Source of the DNA: Psychrobacter faecalis
GTDB taxonomy: Bacteria; Pseudomonadota; Gammaproteobacteria; Pseudomonadales; Moraxellaceae
Direction of reading: 5' to 3'
NCBI RefSeq assembly: GCF_016107575.1
Contig: NZ_JABAST010000003.1
Coordinates: 61,424-125,423, forward strand
Length of the DNA: 64,000 nucleotides
In this document: in pieces, positions 36,809 to 47,288 of the stretch
Position numbering within the stretch: the stretch's first letter is position 1
How the letters are laid out: the number at the start of each line of letters is the position of its first letter
Translations under genes and position numbers: made by a program
Notes under the pieces: generated by a model
What the model was told of the DNA's origin: nothing
Databases searched by the model: none
What the model saw: the letters and a program-made list of their open reading frames with translations, nothing else

Positions 36809-38419
36809 ATGACCAGTAGCGCCATTCTTCCACACGCCATTGAAACAATTGCAGAACTGCCTGTTGATACTGTTCTAGCAGAGGCATTGTTAAGCAGTTT
36901 GGCTGAATATGGCGAGCAACTACATGGTCGGCGAATTTGGCTGGCGTGTAGCGGGGGGCGTGATTCGTTGGCATTAGCAGCGCTATGTGTGCAGCTTTAT
37001 CGCCACGGTAAACTGCCATTTTTGCCGCAATTACTGCATGTCAATCATCATCTGCAAGCGGCTAGTGGCGCTTGGGCGCAGCACGTTGCTAATTGGGCGA
37101 AGGCGCAAAATATACCCTGTCGAATTTTACAGGCGCAGGTCAATGGTCGAGATGAACAAGCCGCACGGCAAGCTCGTTATGATGCGATGCGAAGGCAACT
37201 TAATCAAGATGACGTTTTATTATTAGCTCATCATGCCGATGACCAAGCGGAAACGGTTTTAATGCGTCTGATTCAAGGCGCTGGGGTGAATGGTTTGTCT
37301 GGTATGCAGCCGTGGCGCATTCAAACGCAGGGCACACATCGCATAGTATTATGGCGACCGTGGCTGACTATCAAACGCGCCACTATCAGCGCCTATACTC
37401 AGCGTTTAAAGCTGCCATATATCGACGATCCAACCAACGATGCTGGTGATAATGTGCGTAGCGGCCTACGTCGAGACATCATGCCGATATTGGCGAGCTA
37501 TAACTCCAACGTTATTGATAATATTGCCCGTAGCGCGCAGTTATTAAGTGACGCGCAATTAATAATCAATGCCCAAGCAAGCGAGGATTTGCAGCACACA
37601 GAGGTTGCCTCATTACAGCTGCCGCCTGCCCAGCGCGTGCTAAATATAGATAAATTGCAAAAACTACCGATTTATCGTCAGCGACAATTATTGCATCATT
37701 GGCTTGGTCAAGATGAGCCATTACCGACAGCCAAACAGCTCGTTGATGATGTGTTAAGCCTAAGCCAACGTGATGATAATGACCATCAAACGGCGCTATT
37801 TTGGCAAGGTCGCAAGCAGTCGTATACTGTTCGCCGTTATCGTCAACAGCTTTATCGTTTAAGTAGTGATTGGCTCAAGTGGTTAGAGTTGCCGCTTGCC
37901 AAGCAGACTCAAACCTTATTTAATTTTACTGAGTCTAATCTTATTAAGGCTGATGTTCAGGCAACTGGCAGACAACCTGTTGCAATTAATTTACGTAATG
38001 AGGATAAATTTGCTTGGCAATTAAAAGTTTTGCCAAATGAAGTAATTCAGCTATTAGAAAGCTATAACGTAGAAAGCGATACAGATAAGCTTAAGATTAC
38101 CTTTGCGCCATTAGAGCGCAATCAGCGTGTGCAAACTGCATTAGCATCACGTTCACAAGCGGGCAAAAAGCTCTATCAAACTTTAGGTATTCCATCATGG
38201 CTGCGTGAGAATTTGATCGTGGTGAGTGTGACTTTGATAAATAAAGAAAGTAGTGAAAATGGGCTTTTAGAAAGTGAGTACCTAATAGAATTGCCTATTT
38301 TATTAATATCGCCTTTTGCAAGTTGGGCGTTGAATGCTGCGCAGGCGAATATTAGTGTAGATGTAAAACAGCTTGTCGCATTTATCAACAGCCATTTAAC
38401 TCTGCATAAAACCTGTTAA
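36809..38419 (+). CDS. tilS: tRNA(Ile)-lysidine synthase
   Basis: TilS changes C34 of tRNA-Ile(CAU) to lysidine with ATP and lysine, allowing AUA reading; it is essential. The N-terminal PP-loop motif SGGRDSLALAALC (about residues 48-60) is present, followed by LHVNHHLQAASGAWAQHV, AHHADDQAETVLMRLIQGAG and the linker YIDDPTNDAGDNVRSGLRRD typical of the family. At 536 residues it is longer than E. coli TilS (432) because of an expanded C-terminal half. No strong ribosome site precedes the ATG at 36809. Confidence 0.94.
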   Translation: MTSSAILPHAIETIAELPVDTVLAEALLSSLAEYGEQLHGRRIWLACSGGRDSLALAALCVQLYRHGKLPFLPQLLHVNHHLQAASGAWAQHVANWAKAQNIPCRILQAQVNGRDEQAARQARYDAMRRQLNQDDVLLLAHHADDQAETVLMRLIQGAGVNGLSGMQPWRIQTQGTHRIVLWRPWLTIKRATISAYTQRLKLPYIDDPTNDAGDNVRSGLRRDIMPILASYNSNVIDNIARSAQLLSDAQLIINAQASEDLQHTEVASLQLPPAQRVLNIDKLQKLPIYRQRQLLHHWLGQDEPLPTAKQLVDDVLSLSQRDDNDHQTALFWQGRKQSYTVRRYRQQLYRLSSDWLKWLELPLAKQTQTLFNFTESNLIKADVQATGRQPVAINLRNEDKFAWQLKVLPNEVIQLLESYNVESDTDKLKITFAPLERNQRVQTALASRSQAGKKLYQTLGIPSWLRENLIVVSVTLINKESSENGLLESEYLIELPILLISPFASWALNAAQANISVDVKQLVAFINSHLTLHKTC

Positions 38420-38587
38420 ATAATAAATATGGTGCGTTCTATAGTGATAATTACTTAAACAGCAACGCCATTACTGAGTCTTTCAATTTATCAAACGACG
38501 CCAGTAGCAGTATGGTAAACTGAGTGTCATTTTACCTATCATTATGTTAGTTTGAGTGCCTTTGCATTTTTTGAATAGGAGACACGT

Positions 38588-39421
38588 ATGTCAGTATTAG
38601 ATAATAAAAAAATCAGCTTTATCGGTGGCGGTAATATGGCGCAGGCTTTGATTAGTGGACTTATCAGCTGCGGCGTTAAACCGAGTCTGATTACCGTTGC
38701 TGATCCGAGCAGTGATGCGCGCGAGCAATTGGCTGCTAAAGGATTGAATACGGTCGATCCAACGGCCGATGCAAAAGCGGCGGTTATCGGTGCTGACATC
38801 GTGGTATTGGCAGTCAAGCCGCAAGTCATGAAAGTGGTGGTCAGTGGTTTTGCTGACGTTTTAGACACGCAGCTGGTGATTTCAGTGGCAGCAGGATTAT
38901 CGACTGCGCTGTTATCAAATATGCTAGGCGGCTATAGCAATATTGTTCGTGCGATGCCAAATACGCCAGCCATGATTCAAATGGGTGCGACTGGTCTGTA
39001 CGGTACGGATAATATTTCTGCCGAACAAAAGCAATTGGCAACTGCGGTAATGGAAGCGTCAGGTCTGGTCATGTGGGTCGATAATGAAGAGCACATGCAT
39101 GCGGTCACCGCCGTATCAGGCTCAGCGCCCGCTTATATGTTTTACTTTATCGAAGCGATGGTCGATGGCGGAGTCGCGTTAGGATTGGATAAAGAGCAAG
39201 CTTCAGCGCTAGCGATGCAAACCATGCTTGGCGCGGCGAAAATGGCGCTGGGTAGTGAAGATGCACCAAGCGAGCTACGCCGTAAAGTCACTTCACCAAA
39301 TGGTACCACCCAAGCAGCTATCGAGTCCATGCAGGCCAATGACATCAGCCGTCAAATCGTTGAAGCCATGCAAGCTTGCGCCGATCGTAGCCAAGCGCTA
39401 AGCGAAGAGATGAGTAAATAG
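38588..39421 (+). CDS. proC: Pyrroline-5-carboxylate reductase
   Basis: ProC makes proline from pyrroline-5-carboxylate with NAD(P)H. The nucleotide-binding FIGGGNMAQALISGL (about residues 11-25), AVKPQVM, MPNTPAMIQMGATGLYG and the C-terminal LRRKVTSPNGTTQAAIESMQ are all intact. Length 277 is standard. AGGAGA lies seven bases before the ATG at 38588. It is followed by a YggT-family gene, a very common pairing. Confidence 0.97.
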   Translation: MSVLDNKKISFIGGGNMAQALISGLISCGVKPSLITVADPSSDAREQLAAKGLNTVDPTADAKAAVIGADIVVLAVKPQVMKVVVSGFADVLDTQLVISVAAGLSTALLSNMLGGYSNIVRAMPNTPAMIQMGATGLYGTDNISAEQKQLATAVMEASGLVMWVDNEEHMHAVTAVSGSAPAYMFYFIEAMVDGGVALGLDKEQASALAMQTMLGAAKMALGSEDAPSELRRKVTSPNGTTQAAIESMQANDISRQIVEAMQACADRSQALSEEMSK

Positions 39422-39571
39422 TACTGAATAGCTAGTACGCTATTGATAGGGCATGTCGCGGTTGATGAGATGCCTTATTAATAATTATAAGAACTTAAAG
39501 TCATAAAAATGCCTGATAATGACATTCGTCATCCTAAAATCCGTTAATAATGTCACCTTGAGTAGCACTTC

Positions 39572-40141
39572 ATGAACAACCTGTTATTGCAAATTTTTGA
39601 TTTGATCACCACCTTCGCCATGATGTTGGTATTTATCCGTTTTATGCTGCAGTTTGCAGGGATGGATGCCAGCAACCCTATGATTGCGCCTGCTTATAGA
39701 GCCACCCATATCGTTGATGTATTTGGGCGTATTTTCCCCACCGTCGGCCAAGGTCGTATCAGTATTGCTGCCATTGTCTTGATGTTTTTAATTCGCCTGA
39801 TTGATATCTCTGGCAAGGCGGCATTGACCCATAAAGGTATCGCGCCTGTGCCGCTATTTTTTACTGGTACTATCAGCTTGATATTAGACTTTTTACGCAT
39901 GTGCCGCTATCTGGTCATCGGTTCTATCATTGTCAGCTGGATTGTGGTGTTTACCCAGTCTCAGCATCCGATTATTGGTATTATTATTATGTTGGCTGAG
40001 CCAATTTTAGCGCCGTTTCGTCGTATTACGCCAAATTTGGGCATGATTGATTTATCGCCAATGATTGCTTTCTTTGCCTTTTATCTGCTGGAAATCTTTA
40101 TCGGTGGCTTAGCATCTAGCTTTATGCCGATGTTGGGTTAG
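39572..40141 (+). CDS. yggT: YggT-family integral membrane protein
   Basis: A 189-residue protein with two copies of the YggT module (about residues 5-80 and 100-185), each with two hydrophobic helices, for example LVFIRFMLQFAGMDASNPMI and CRYLVIGSIIVSWIVVF, and PILAPFRRITPNLGMIDLSP, which is diagnostic. YggT proteins are linked to osmotic or cell-division functions, not defined. The ATG at 39572 lies 150 bp after proC, with no strong ribosome site. Confidence 0.92.
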   Translation: MNNLLLQIFDLITTFAMMLVFIRFMLQFAGMDASNPMIAPAYRATHIVDVFGRIFPTVGQGRISIAAIVLMFLIRLIDISGKAALTHKGIAPVPLFFTGTISLILDFLRMCRYLVIGSIIVSWIVVFTQSQHPIIGIIIMLAEPILAPFRRITPNLGMIDLSPMIAFFAFYLLEIFIGGLASSFMPMLG

Positions 40142-40196
40142 GCTGGCTTAATAAAATTCTTAGATTTAAAAAACTAGCGATTCTATAAAAGATACA

Positions 40197-40227
40197 AAAG
40201 GCGCTCTATATTTTATAGAGCGCCTTT
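40197..40227. terminator. Bidirectional terminator yggT/thiD
   Basis: AAAAGGCGCTCTATA-TTT-TATAGAGCGCCTTT hairpin between convergent genes. Confidence 0.9.
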
Positions 40228-40252
40228 CTTTATTTACCATCTATAGATTGTT

Positions 40253-41449
<1,197 letters not shown>

Positions 41450-41539
41450 GGTGAAGTGGGTGAGTGGCTGAAACCAGTTCCCTGCTAAGGAACCATACGT
41501 GTAAGCGTATCGAGGGTTCGAATCCCTCCTTCACCGCCA
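41450..41539 (+). tRNA. tRNA-Ser (GCT)
   Basis: 90-nt class II tRNA. The acceptor GGTGAAG pairs with CTTCACC, with G discriminator and encoded CCA; anticodon loop CTGCTAA gives GCT; a long variable arm (ATACGTGTAAGCGTAT) and the GGTTCGAATCC T-arm are present. Confidence 0.96.
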
Positions 41540-41636
41540 TTTATTCAGTTGTTATAAAGAGTAATGACGCAAAAATAGCGTTAATAATTTTTTAGTTTAG
41601 CATTCAAAAATAATTTGAATTTAATTAAAAAATAAG

Positions 41637-41664
41637 TTGACACAAGCGAGATTATCTATATAAT
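41637..41664 (+). promoter_or_regulatory. Consensus sigma-70 promoter for tRNA-Arg
   Basis: TTGACA (41637-41642), 16-bp spacer, TATAAT (41659-41664): both hexamers perfect. It lies 60 bp ahead of tRNA-Arg. Confidence 0.88.
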
Positions 41665-41723
41665 AACCAACCTAATTTACTGCAATTGTTTTTGAATAAT
41701 TCAGTAGATAATGTGCAAAGTAC

Positions 41724-41800
41724 GCGCTTGTAGCTCAGTTGGATAGAGCACTTGGCTACGAACTAAGGGGTCGGGAGTTCGAATCTCTCCAAGCGCACCA
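41724..41800 (+). tRNA. tRNA-Arg (ACG)
   Basis: 77-nt tRNA with acceptor GCGCTTG/CAAGCGC, A discriminator and encoded CCA; anticodon loop CTACGAA gives ACG (A34 expected to be deaminated to inosine); standard D-arm and T-arm GAGTTCGAATCTC. Confidence 0.96.
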
Positions 41801-42048
41801 TTTGCATACTAGCTTACTTGTTTATTTAACTATTAAGCTAAAACTAAATTAATCGCCTGTCTTATGACAATTTGGCGATTTTTTTATGTCTGTCGTTTTT
41901 ATAGCAGTACAATCTTACCTTGTTATTTTTTCCTAAATTCAAATCTCCTGTCTTTATAGCAAAAGTCTTGTCTTATCATAAGGTACGCTAAGTGCCTGAA
42001 TTACGGTACAATGAGCGCTCTATTTTTCGCTTGTTATGGGCTGGTATC

Positions 42049-42702
42049 ATGTCAAAATCGTCACCAAAAGCTGCTACTAAAGCAAAATCGCCACGCAACA
42101 ACTCAGCGCATCAAGACTCCGTTGCCGAAGAGGCAGTGATTGCCAAGCCAGGCACGCGTATGGCGGCCATCCTTTATGATGGTATGTTGATTTTGGCACT
42201 ACTGTTTTTGGTTGGTACGGTGCTGACAGTAATTGGTACGCTATTGACGATGGAGACGGGCACGCAGTCACAGCAAGCCAGATCGCTACCGACATGGTAT
42301 CAAAACTTTATTATGACCCCTTCGTTTATCCTGACGCTGGTGGGCTTCTACGGGCTATTTTGGCGCCGCGGTGGGCAAACACTAGGTATGCAAACGTGGC
42401 GCTTAAAAACGGTCAATAATGATGGTGACCTGCTTACGTGGGGGCAGTCGTTCAAACGTATCTTGGCGGCGAGCCTGATGCCGCTGATATTTGGACTCAT
42501 CGGTAGTGTCATCGGTGGTTCACGCGCTATCTTATTGACCAGTGCTTTTTTGGGCTTTGTTTTCAACTATGCCTTTTGTCTGTTTAATCGTCGCGGTTTG
42601 GCAATACAAGACATGCTATCAAATACCATCACTTTAAAAATGCCGAAAACAGAAAATGAAGGGCTATGGCGGGTGATTAGAAACCGTAAGCAGGATAAAT
42701 AA
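42049..42702 (+). CDS. RDD-family membrane protein
   Basis: A 217-residue protein with a basic polar N-terminus and four hydrophobic helices. The RDD domain starts at GTRMAAILYDGMLILALLFL (about residues 36-55) and includes FYGLFWRRGGQTLGMQTWRL. Role unknown; some relatives are cation antiporters. A longer GTG start at 41992 is rejected because a TACAAT -10-like hexamer at 42006-42011 would lie inside that extension; the ATG at 42049 begins MSKSSPKAATK. Start confidence is moderate. Confidence 0.82.
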   Translation: MSKSSPKAATKAKSPRNNSAHQDSVAEEAVIAKPGTRMAAILYDGMLILALLFLVGTVLTVIGTLLTMETGTQSQQARSLPTWYQNFIMTPSFILTLVGFYGLFWRRGGQTLGMQTWRLKTVNNDGDLLTWGQSFKRILAASLMPLIFGLIGSVIGGSRAILLTSAFLGFVFNYAFCLFNRRGLAIQDMLSNTITLKMPKTENEGLWRVIRNRKQDK

Positions 42703-42710
42703 ATAGCATA

Positions 42711-42745
42711 AAAAAAGCTGAATCTTAATCAGATTCAACTTTTTT
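42711..42745. terminator. Bidirectional terminator RDD gene/panD
   Basis: AAAAAAGCTGAATCT-TAATC-AGATTCAACTTTTTT: 7-bp perfect core with A and T tracts. Confidence 0.85.
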
Positions 42746-42775
42746 ATTGATCACTTAAATAGCAGTCATGGATAA

Positions 42776-43156
42776 TTAAGCCACTTGTACCGGAATGATA
42801 TTGGCAGTGTCTTTCACGGTATTGTCTTCGTTGCAATACACCAGTTTTGGCTGATAGGTAGCGGCTTCTACTTCATCAAAATGGGCATAAGCACAAATGA
42901 TGACGATATCGCCCAGGTCTGCCATATGCGCGGCGGCACCGTTTAACGAGATAATGCCAGAGCCCGCTTCAGCGCGAATCGCATAGGTGCGAAAACGCTT
43001 GCCATTGGTGACATTGTAGATATCGATAGATTCGTTTTCACGCAGACCAGCGAGGTCTAGTAGGTCACCATCGATACCGCATGAGCCTTCGTAGTGCAGT
43101 TCAGCATGGGTAACACGGGCGCGATGTAATTTGCACTTGAGCATATTAAGTAGCAT
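42776..43156 (-). CDS. panD: Aspartate 1-decarboxylase proenzyme
   Basis: PanD makes beta-alanine for pantothenate and CoA. It is a pyruvoyl enzyme formed by self-cleavage between Gly24 and Ser25; the site is seen as [14 protein letters not shown]. Length 126 is standard, and the second half ([20 protein letters not shown]) carries the conserved NGAA. AAGGAAG precedes the ATG at 43156. The rest of the pantothenate pathway (panB/panC) is not adjacent. Confidence 0.96.
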   Translation of the reverse strand: MLLNMLKCKLHRARVTHAELHYEGSCGIDGDLLDLAGLRENESIDIYNVTNGKRFRTYAIRAEAGSGIISLNGAAAHMADLGDIVIICAYAHFDEVEAATYQPKLVYCNEDNTVKDTANIIPVQVA

Positions 43157-43309
43157 AGGTTGCTTCCTTAGGGTAACTGATATAAATGAACCAAATCAAA
43201 AACTTAATGGGGACAGGGTAAGTAGAATAAAAGTTATTTGCCTAAAAGTCACGGCTAAATTTACGCTTTGGCGATTTAAATGACTTAAATGTTTGCCATC
43301 AACGGCAGA

Positions 43310-43891
43310 TTATTCTGGTAATTTAAAGCCATTAATCTGCGAGCGCGCTTTTTCAATATCACCATCTAATAATAACGGTAAGGCGTCAAAAGCAGCACTT
43401 AACGCGCTATCGATAGCCATTTGCTCATCAGGCGCCGCTTTCGATAATACGTGACCGCTGACTTTAGACTTGTGACCCGGATGACCGATACCGATACGCA
43501 GGCGATGAAAGTCGTTGCCAATGTGCGGGGTGATATCACGCAGACCATTATGACCACCGTGTCCGCCGTTGGTTTTGAGCTTGATACTGCCAGCGGGTAT
43601 ATCGAGCTCATCATGGGCAATCAGCAGCTCATTATTGTTAATACCATAAAAATTGACCATCGGCACCACCGATTGACCAGATTTATTCATAAAAGTCAGA
43701 GGCATGAGCAGGCGCACATCGTGACCATGAATTTGCCCGCGTCCCGTCACCCCGTGGAATTTTTTGTCAGGGGCGAGGGCAATATTAAACTGCTGCGCCA
43801 AATGATGGACGAACCAAAACCCGGCATTATGACGCGTAAACATATACTGCTGACCAGGATTACCAAGACCGACAATAAGCTTTATGGCCAT
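43310..43891 (-). CDS. pth: Peptidyl-tRNA hydrolase
   Basis: Pth releases tRNA from prematurely dropped peptidyl-tRNA. The N-terminal GLGNPGQQYMFTRHNAGFWF contains the catalytic histidine (about residue 22); FMNKSGQSV and AHDELDIPAGSIKLKTNGGH (about 91-110) with the conserved aspartate are also present. Length 193 is normal. It lies 200 bp downstream of rplY on the same strand, the usual order prs-rplY-pth. Confidence 0.96.
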   Translation of the reverse strand: MAIKLIVGLGNPGQQYMFTRHNAGFWFVHHLAQQFNIALAPDKKFHGVTGRGQIHGHDVRLLMPLTFMNKSGQSVVPMVNFYGINNNELLIAHDELDIPAGSIKLKTNGGHGGHNGLRDITPHIGNDFHRLRIGIGHPGHKSKVSGHVLSKAAPDEQMAIDSALSAAFDALPLLLDGDIEKARSQINGFKLPE

Positions 43892-44002
43892 AAAAACACC
43901 CTGCTTAAATTTAATAAATAAGAGATAAGGTTTGAAAAGTAAGATGAACTGATCGTGCTTATCCTACTTTTTAAACCTTCTTTTCAAACCTCAGTTACAA
44001 AA

Positions 44003-44034
44003 ACAGCAGGAGATATTCATCACCTGCTATTTTT
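44003..44034 (-). terminator. Probable terminator after rplY
   Basis: On the minus strand AGCAGG and CCTGCT pair (44005-44010 with 44023-44028), followed by GTTTTTG; lies between rplY and pth. Confidence 0.7.
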
Positions 44035-44098
44035 TGACTAAACCAATCTTTTATAACCGAGCAACCATAAGGCTGCTATATAAGCGTTATAAAGATTA

Positions 44099-44782
44099 TT
44101 ATTCAGCGTCTTTGTCTTCAGGCTCAGCACCTTGCTCAGTAGCAGGTACGTCAGCTGCATCAACTTCGTCAGCGTCTTCGTCAACTTCTTCAACTGTTGG
44201 TGGCTGCATGTTCACAACGGTACGGTCGTGCGCATCTTCCATGTCAAGATCAAAGATAATTACGCCTTCAGGCAATTTGATGTCTGATAAACGGAATAGA
44301 TCACCGATTTCCATGCCTGATACGTCGATTTCTAAGTACTCAGGTAATTGTGATGGTAGGCAAACGATTTCAACATCAGATACTAGCGTAGATAAGATAC
44401 CACCCGCTTTCGTACCTGGCGCTTCTTCACGACCAGCAAAATGTAGCGGTACGTGCATGTTGATTTTTTGACCTTTCACAATGCGCTGAAAATCTGCATG
44501 CATTGGGAAACCTTTAGCAGGATGGCGCTGCAAGTCTTTGATAACGACTTGTTGCTCATCACCTTTATCGGTAGTGATGGTCAAAATTTGTGAGAAAAAC
44601 GCTTCATATTCAAGCGATTTTACGAGCTCGTTGATTTTGATAGAGATAGCAGTTGGTTCTTCACCACCACCATAAATGATAGCAGGAACTAGGTTCTGCT
44701 TACGTAGGCGGCGGCTCGCACCTTTACCTTGTTGTTCAGCAGAGCGGTCAACTGCGTTGATTGCAAAATGATCAATAGCCAT
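44099..44782 (-). CDS. rplY: 50S ribosomal protein L25 (CTC form)
   Basis: L25 binds 5S rRNA; the long form has an N-terminal L25 domain (about residues 1-95, with GKGASRRLRKQNLVPAIIYG) and a C-terminal TL5/CTC beta domain (about 100-190), followed by an acidic tail rich in Asp and Glu. Total 227 residues. The ATG at 44782 with AGGA upstream is used; the frame runs further upstream but that extension (MLVDTSHTLY...) is not part of the family. It is between prs and pth. Confidence 0.94.
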   Translation of the reverse strand: MAIDHFAINAVDRSAEQQGKGASRRLRKQNLVPAIIYGGGEEPTAISIKINELVKSLEYEAFFSQILTITTDKGDEQQVVIKDLQRHPAKGFPMHADFQRIVKGQKINMHVPLHFAGREEAPGTKAGGILSTLVSDVEIVCLPSQLPEYLEIDVSGMEIGDLFRLSDIKLPEGVIIFDLDMEDAHDRTVVNMQPPTVEEVDEDADEVDAADVPATEQGAEPEDKDAE

Positions 44783-45008
44783 GGATATAATCCTATAGAG
44801 AGTATGTGAAGTATCTACCAGCAATAACAGACTTGCGACCAGTCTATCACCGGATAATCAATACTTTAGAAAGTATCAATCATGTCGCTAAGTATAAAAT
44901 ACCCAAAAATAATAGGGGTTAACGAATGATGAATACAGGCGCGCATTATACGTGATTCTTTAACAATAATAAAGACCTAGCTAAAATAGCGCACGCCAGT
45001 CTTACATA

Positions 45009-45041
45009 AAAAAACGCCAAGTCATTAAACTTAGCGTTTTT
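45009..45041 (-). terminator. Probable terminator after prs
   Basis: AAAAAAACGC ... GCGTTTTTA with an imperfect CAAGT/ACTTA inner stem, just downstream of prs. Confidence 0.7.
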
Positions 45042-45081
45042 AGTAATATATTTTTTAGCGAAAGAAAATCTTAAGCATTAA

Positions 45082-46029
45082 TTAGGCATCAAACATAGCG
45101 CTGATAGATTCTTCGTTATTAATACGACGTAAGCTTTCAGCCAGCATTGGAGCGATACTTACTTGGCGGATTTTGCTACAGGCTTTAGCCGCGTCAGACA
45201 ATGGAATGGTATCAGTTACCACAATCTCATCCAATTCCGATTCGCTGATGTTCTTTAGCGCATTACCCGATAGGACAGGGTGGGTAATATAAGCGAGTAC
45301 GCGGCGAGCGCCATTTTGCTTTAAGGCTTCAGCGGCTTTGCATAACGTACCTGCGGTATCAACCATATCATCAACGATGACGCAATCACGGTCACGGACA
45401 TCACCGATGATGTGCATCACTTGTGATTCATTGGCACGGGCACGGCGTTTATCAATAATCGCCATGTCGGTATCGCCCAACTGCTTCGCCATCGCGCGCG
45501 CACGTACCACACCGCCGACGTCAGGTGAAACCACCATGATATTGTCATAATCTTGTTTTTTAAGATCGTTCAATAAGACAGGCGTACCATAGATGTTATC
45601 AACTGGGATATCAAAGAAGCCCTGAATCTGATCTGAGTGCAAATCAACGGTCATAACGCGGTCAATACTAACGATGTTTAGCATGTCAGCGACGACTTTG
45701 GCCGAGATAGGTACACGTGCTGAACGCGGACGGCGGTCTTGACGGGCATAACCGAAGTATGGCATGACAGCAGTGATCCGGCCAGCACTAGAACGACGCA
45801 AGGCATCGGCCATCATCATGATTTCCATCAAATTGTCGTTAGTCGGTGCACAAGTAGGCTGCATGATAAACACGTCTTTGCCACGTACGTGTTCTTTGAT
45901 TTCCACGGCAATTTCGCCATCAGAAAAACGCGTGATGTCAGCTTTACCAAGAGGTATATGGAGATGATCGGCTACGGTTTTTGCTAATTCTGGGTGGGCA
46001 TTACCCGTAAAAATCGCCAAATAAGGCAT
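45082..46029 (-). CDS. prs: Ribose-phosphate pyrophosphokinase
   Basis: Prs makes PRPP from ribose-5-phosphate and ATP for nucleotide, histidine and tryptophan synthesis. Seen: [47 protein letters not shown] (metal/substrate, about residues 131-147) and the PRPP motif [17 protein letters not shown] (about 216-232). Length 315 is standard. AGGA lies before the ATG at 46029. The two tRNA-Gln genes lie directly upstream, where many gammaproteobacteria also have them between ispE and prs. Confidence 0.97.
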   Translation of the reverse strand: MPYLAIFTGNAHPELAKTVADHLHIPLGKADITRFSDGEIAVEIKEHVRGKDVFIMQPTCAPTNDNLMEIMMMADALRRSSAGRITAVMPYFGYARQDRRPRSARVPISAKVVADMLNIVSIDRVMTVDLHSDQIQGFFDIPVDNIYGTPVLLNDLKKQDYDNIMVVSPDVGGVVRARAMAKQLGDTDMAIIDKRRARANESQVMHIIGDVRDRDCVIVDDMVDTAGTLCKAAEALKQNGARRVLAYITHPVLSGNALKNISESELDEIVVTDTIPLSDAAKACSKIRQVSIAPMLAESLRRINNEESISAMFDA

Positions 46030-46139
46030 GACAGAAGTCCTATTGATTAACTCAAGCAGCGACCGCTAAGCAGTATCAAACTGCTCAAATTTAGAAAAGA
46101 GTATGGAAAACTATTGATGACTACTATTACAGTAAAAAA

Positions 46140-46215
46140 TGGCAGGGGTAGCTGGACTCGAACCAACGGATGTCAGGATCAAAACCTGATGCCTTACCAA
46201 CTTGGCTATACCCCT
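46140..46215 (-). tRNA. tRNA-Gln (TTG), copy 1
   Basis: 76-nt tRNA, minus strand: acceptor AGGGGTA/TACCCCT, G discriminator, encoded CCA, anticodon loop TTTTGAT giving TTG, T-arm GGTTCGAGTCC. Identical to copy 2. Confidence 0.96.
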
Positions 46216-46457
46216 GTAATGTCTAGGCTGTGTACGTCGATATCTAGGCATAATTTATACTAAATTACGCTTAAAATAGCGTCACGACCTGTTCGTTATA
46301 TTATAAACAGATAAACTGTCTACAATATAACTTTTCCCTAACGGTGTTCATTGCGAACTATACCGAAACTGGGATAACGTTGTCAATGTCAATAAAATAA
46401 GCGTTTATTTAAAAACGGCTTATAATGACGACATATCGAACGCTTTACACTTAAAAA

Positions 46458-46533
46458 TGGCAGGGGTAGCTGGACTCGAACCAACGGATGTCAGGATCAA
46501 AACCTGATGCCTTACCAACTTGGCTATACCCCT
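46458..46533 (-). tRNA. tRNA-Gln (TTG), copy 2
   Basis: Same 76-nt sequence as copy 1, 242 bp further upstream; its own promoter is visible, so the two may be transcribed together or separately. Confidence 0.96.
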
Positions 46534-46546
46534 ATTGAGGCGACCT

Positions 46547-46574
46547 ATTATAAATAAATATTTAGATTTTGCAA
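46547..46574 (-). promoter_or_regulatory. Promoter of the tRNA-Gln pair
   Basis: On the minus strand TTGCAA (46574-46569), 16-bp spacer, TATAAT (46552-46547), ending 13 bp before the mature tRNA. Confidence 0.8.
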
Positions 46575-46720
46575 GTCATTTGCGCCTTTTTATGGCTTTT
46601 ATTATAAATAGGTCGAAAATAAAACCGATGTTGAGTTAATGGAAATTTATATATGGTCTTTATACTCATTTTATTTATACGCTATAAGTAGGGTTTGGCC
46701 TCAGTTTGAGCTTGTATAGG

Positions 46721-47248
46721 CTAATGTTTTGGCAAATTTGTGGTGTCCATAAACTGTGAACCCAAAAATACGATATATCTATTTTCCAAGCATTTAGGGT
46801 TGGCTTGTTGCTCGAAATTATAATCGTAACTAGGGTCGTATTTCCCGCCGCTTAAGGGTCCGTTAGTAAATAGCTCAGTGTTCAAAGGTATATCAACGCC
46901 ATTGGCGGTCAGAGTCTGGGTCTCCTCATTCCAAGTGGTTATGCCATGAGGAAACACAGGAACGTTAAGCCTATCATTGTTTTGGATAAGCAAACAGCCG
47001 TCTTTCATAACCAAAATGCCGCCCATAGCTGGTTCTATTTCCGCACCATGTTTATATGAATAAGTAAAAAACTGGGCATAGGGCTTATTCTTAAAATCGT
47101 TAATACTGCTATCACTGGCCATATTATCGATAGATACTTTTGGCGCAGATAACGTGACGTTTTGAGTATCAGAATTGTTGGTGCAGGCTGTCATGGCTAT
47201 TGAAAGGGCCAAAATACTTATTGATAACGTAAAAGAATTGCCTTTCAT
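46721..47248 (-). CDS. Predicted lipoprotein of unknown function
   Basis: A 175-residue protein: signal peptide with lipobox AMTAC (cysteine near residue 22), a short linker, then a beta-rich domain including YAQFFTYSYKHGAEIEPAMG, GGILVMKDGCLLIQ and ITTWNEETQTLTANGVDIPL. The mid-part (a persistent GCLLIQ and W..ETQTL pattern) resembles small periplasmic domains often annotated as hypothetical; I do not recognise a named family. AAAGG precedes the ATG at 47248. It lies just downstream of ispE on the same strand. Confidence 0.78.
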   Translation of the reverse strand: MKGNSFTLSISILALSIAMTACTNNSDTQNVTLSAPKVSIDNMASDSSINDFKNKPYAQFFTYSYKHGAEIEPAMGGILVMKDGCLLIQNNDRLNVPVFPHGITTWNEETQTLTANGVDIPLNTELFTNGPLSGGKYDPSYDYNFEQQANPKCLENRYIVFLGSQFMDTTNLPKH

Positions 47249-47288
47249 GATAAATAACCTTTAAGCGAAGAAAATCATATTATTAATT

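Noticed and set aside
41992..42048. Longer GTG start for the RDD gene
   Set aside because: A TACAAT -10-like hexamer lies inside the extension, and the polar basic MSKSSPK start at 42049 looks more natural.
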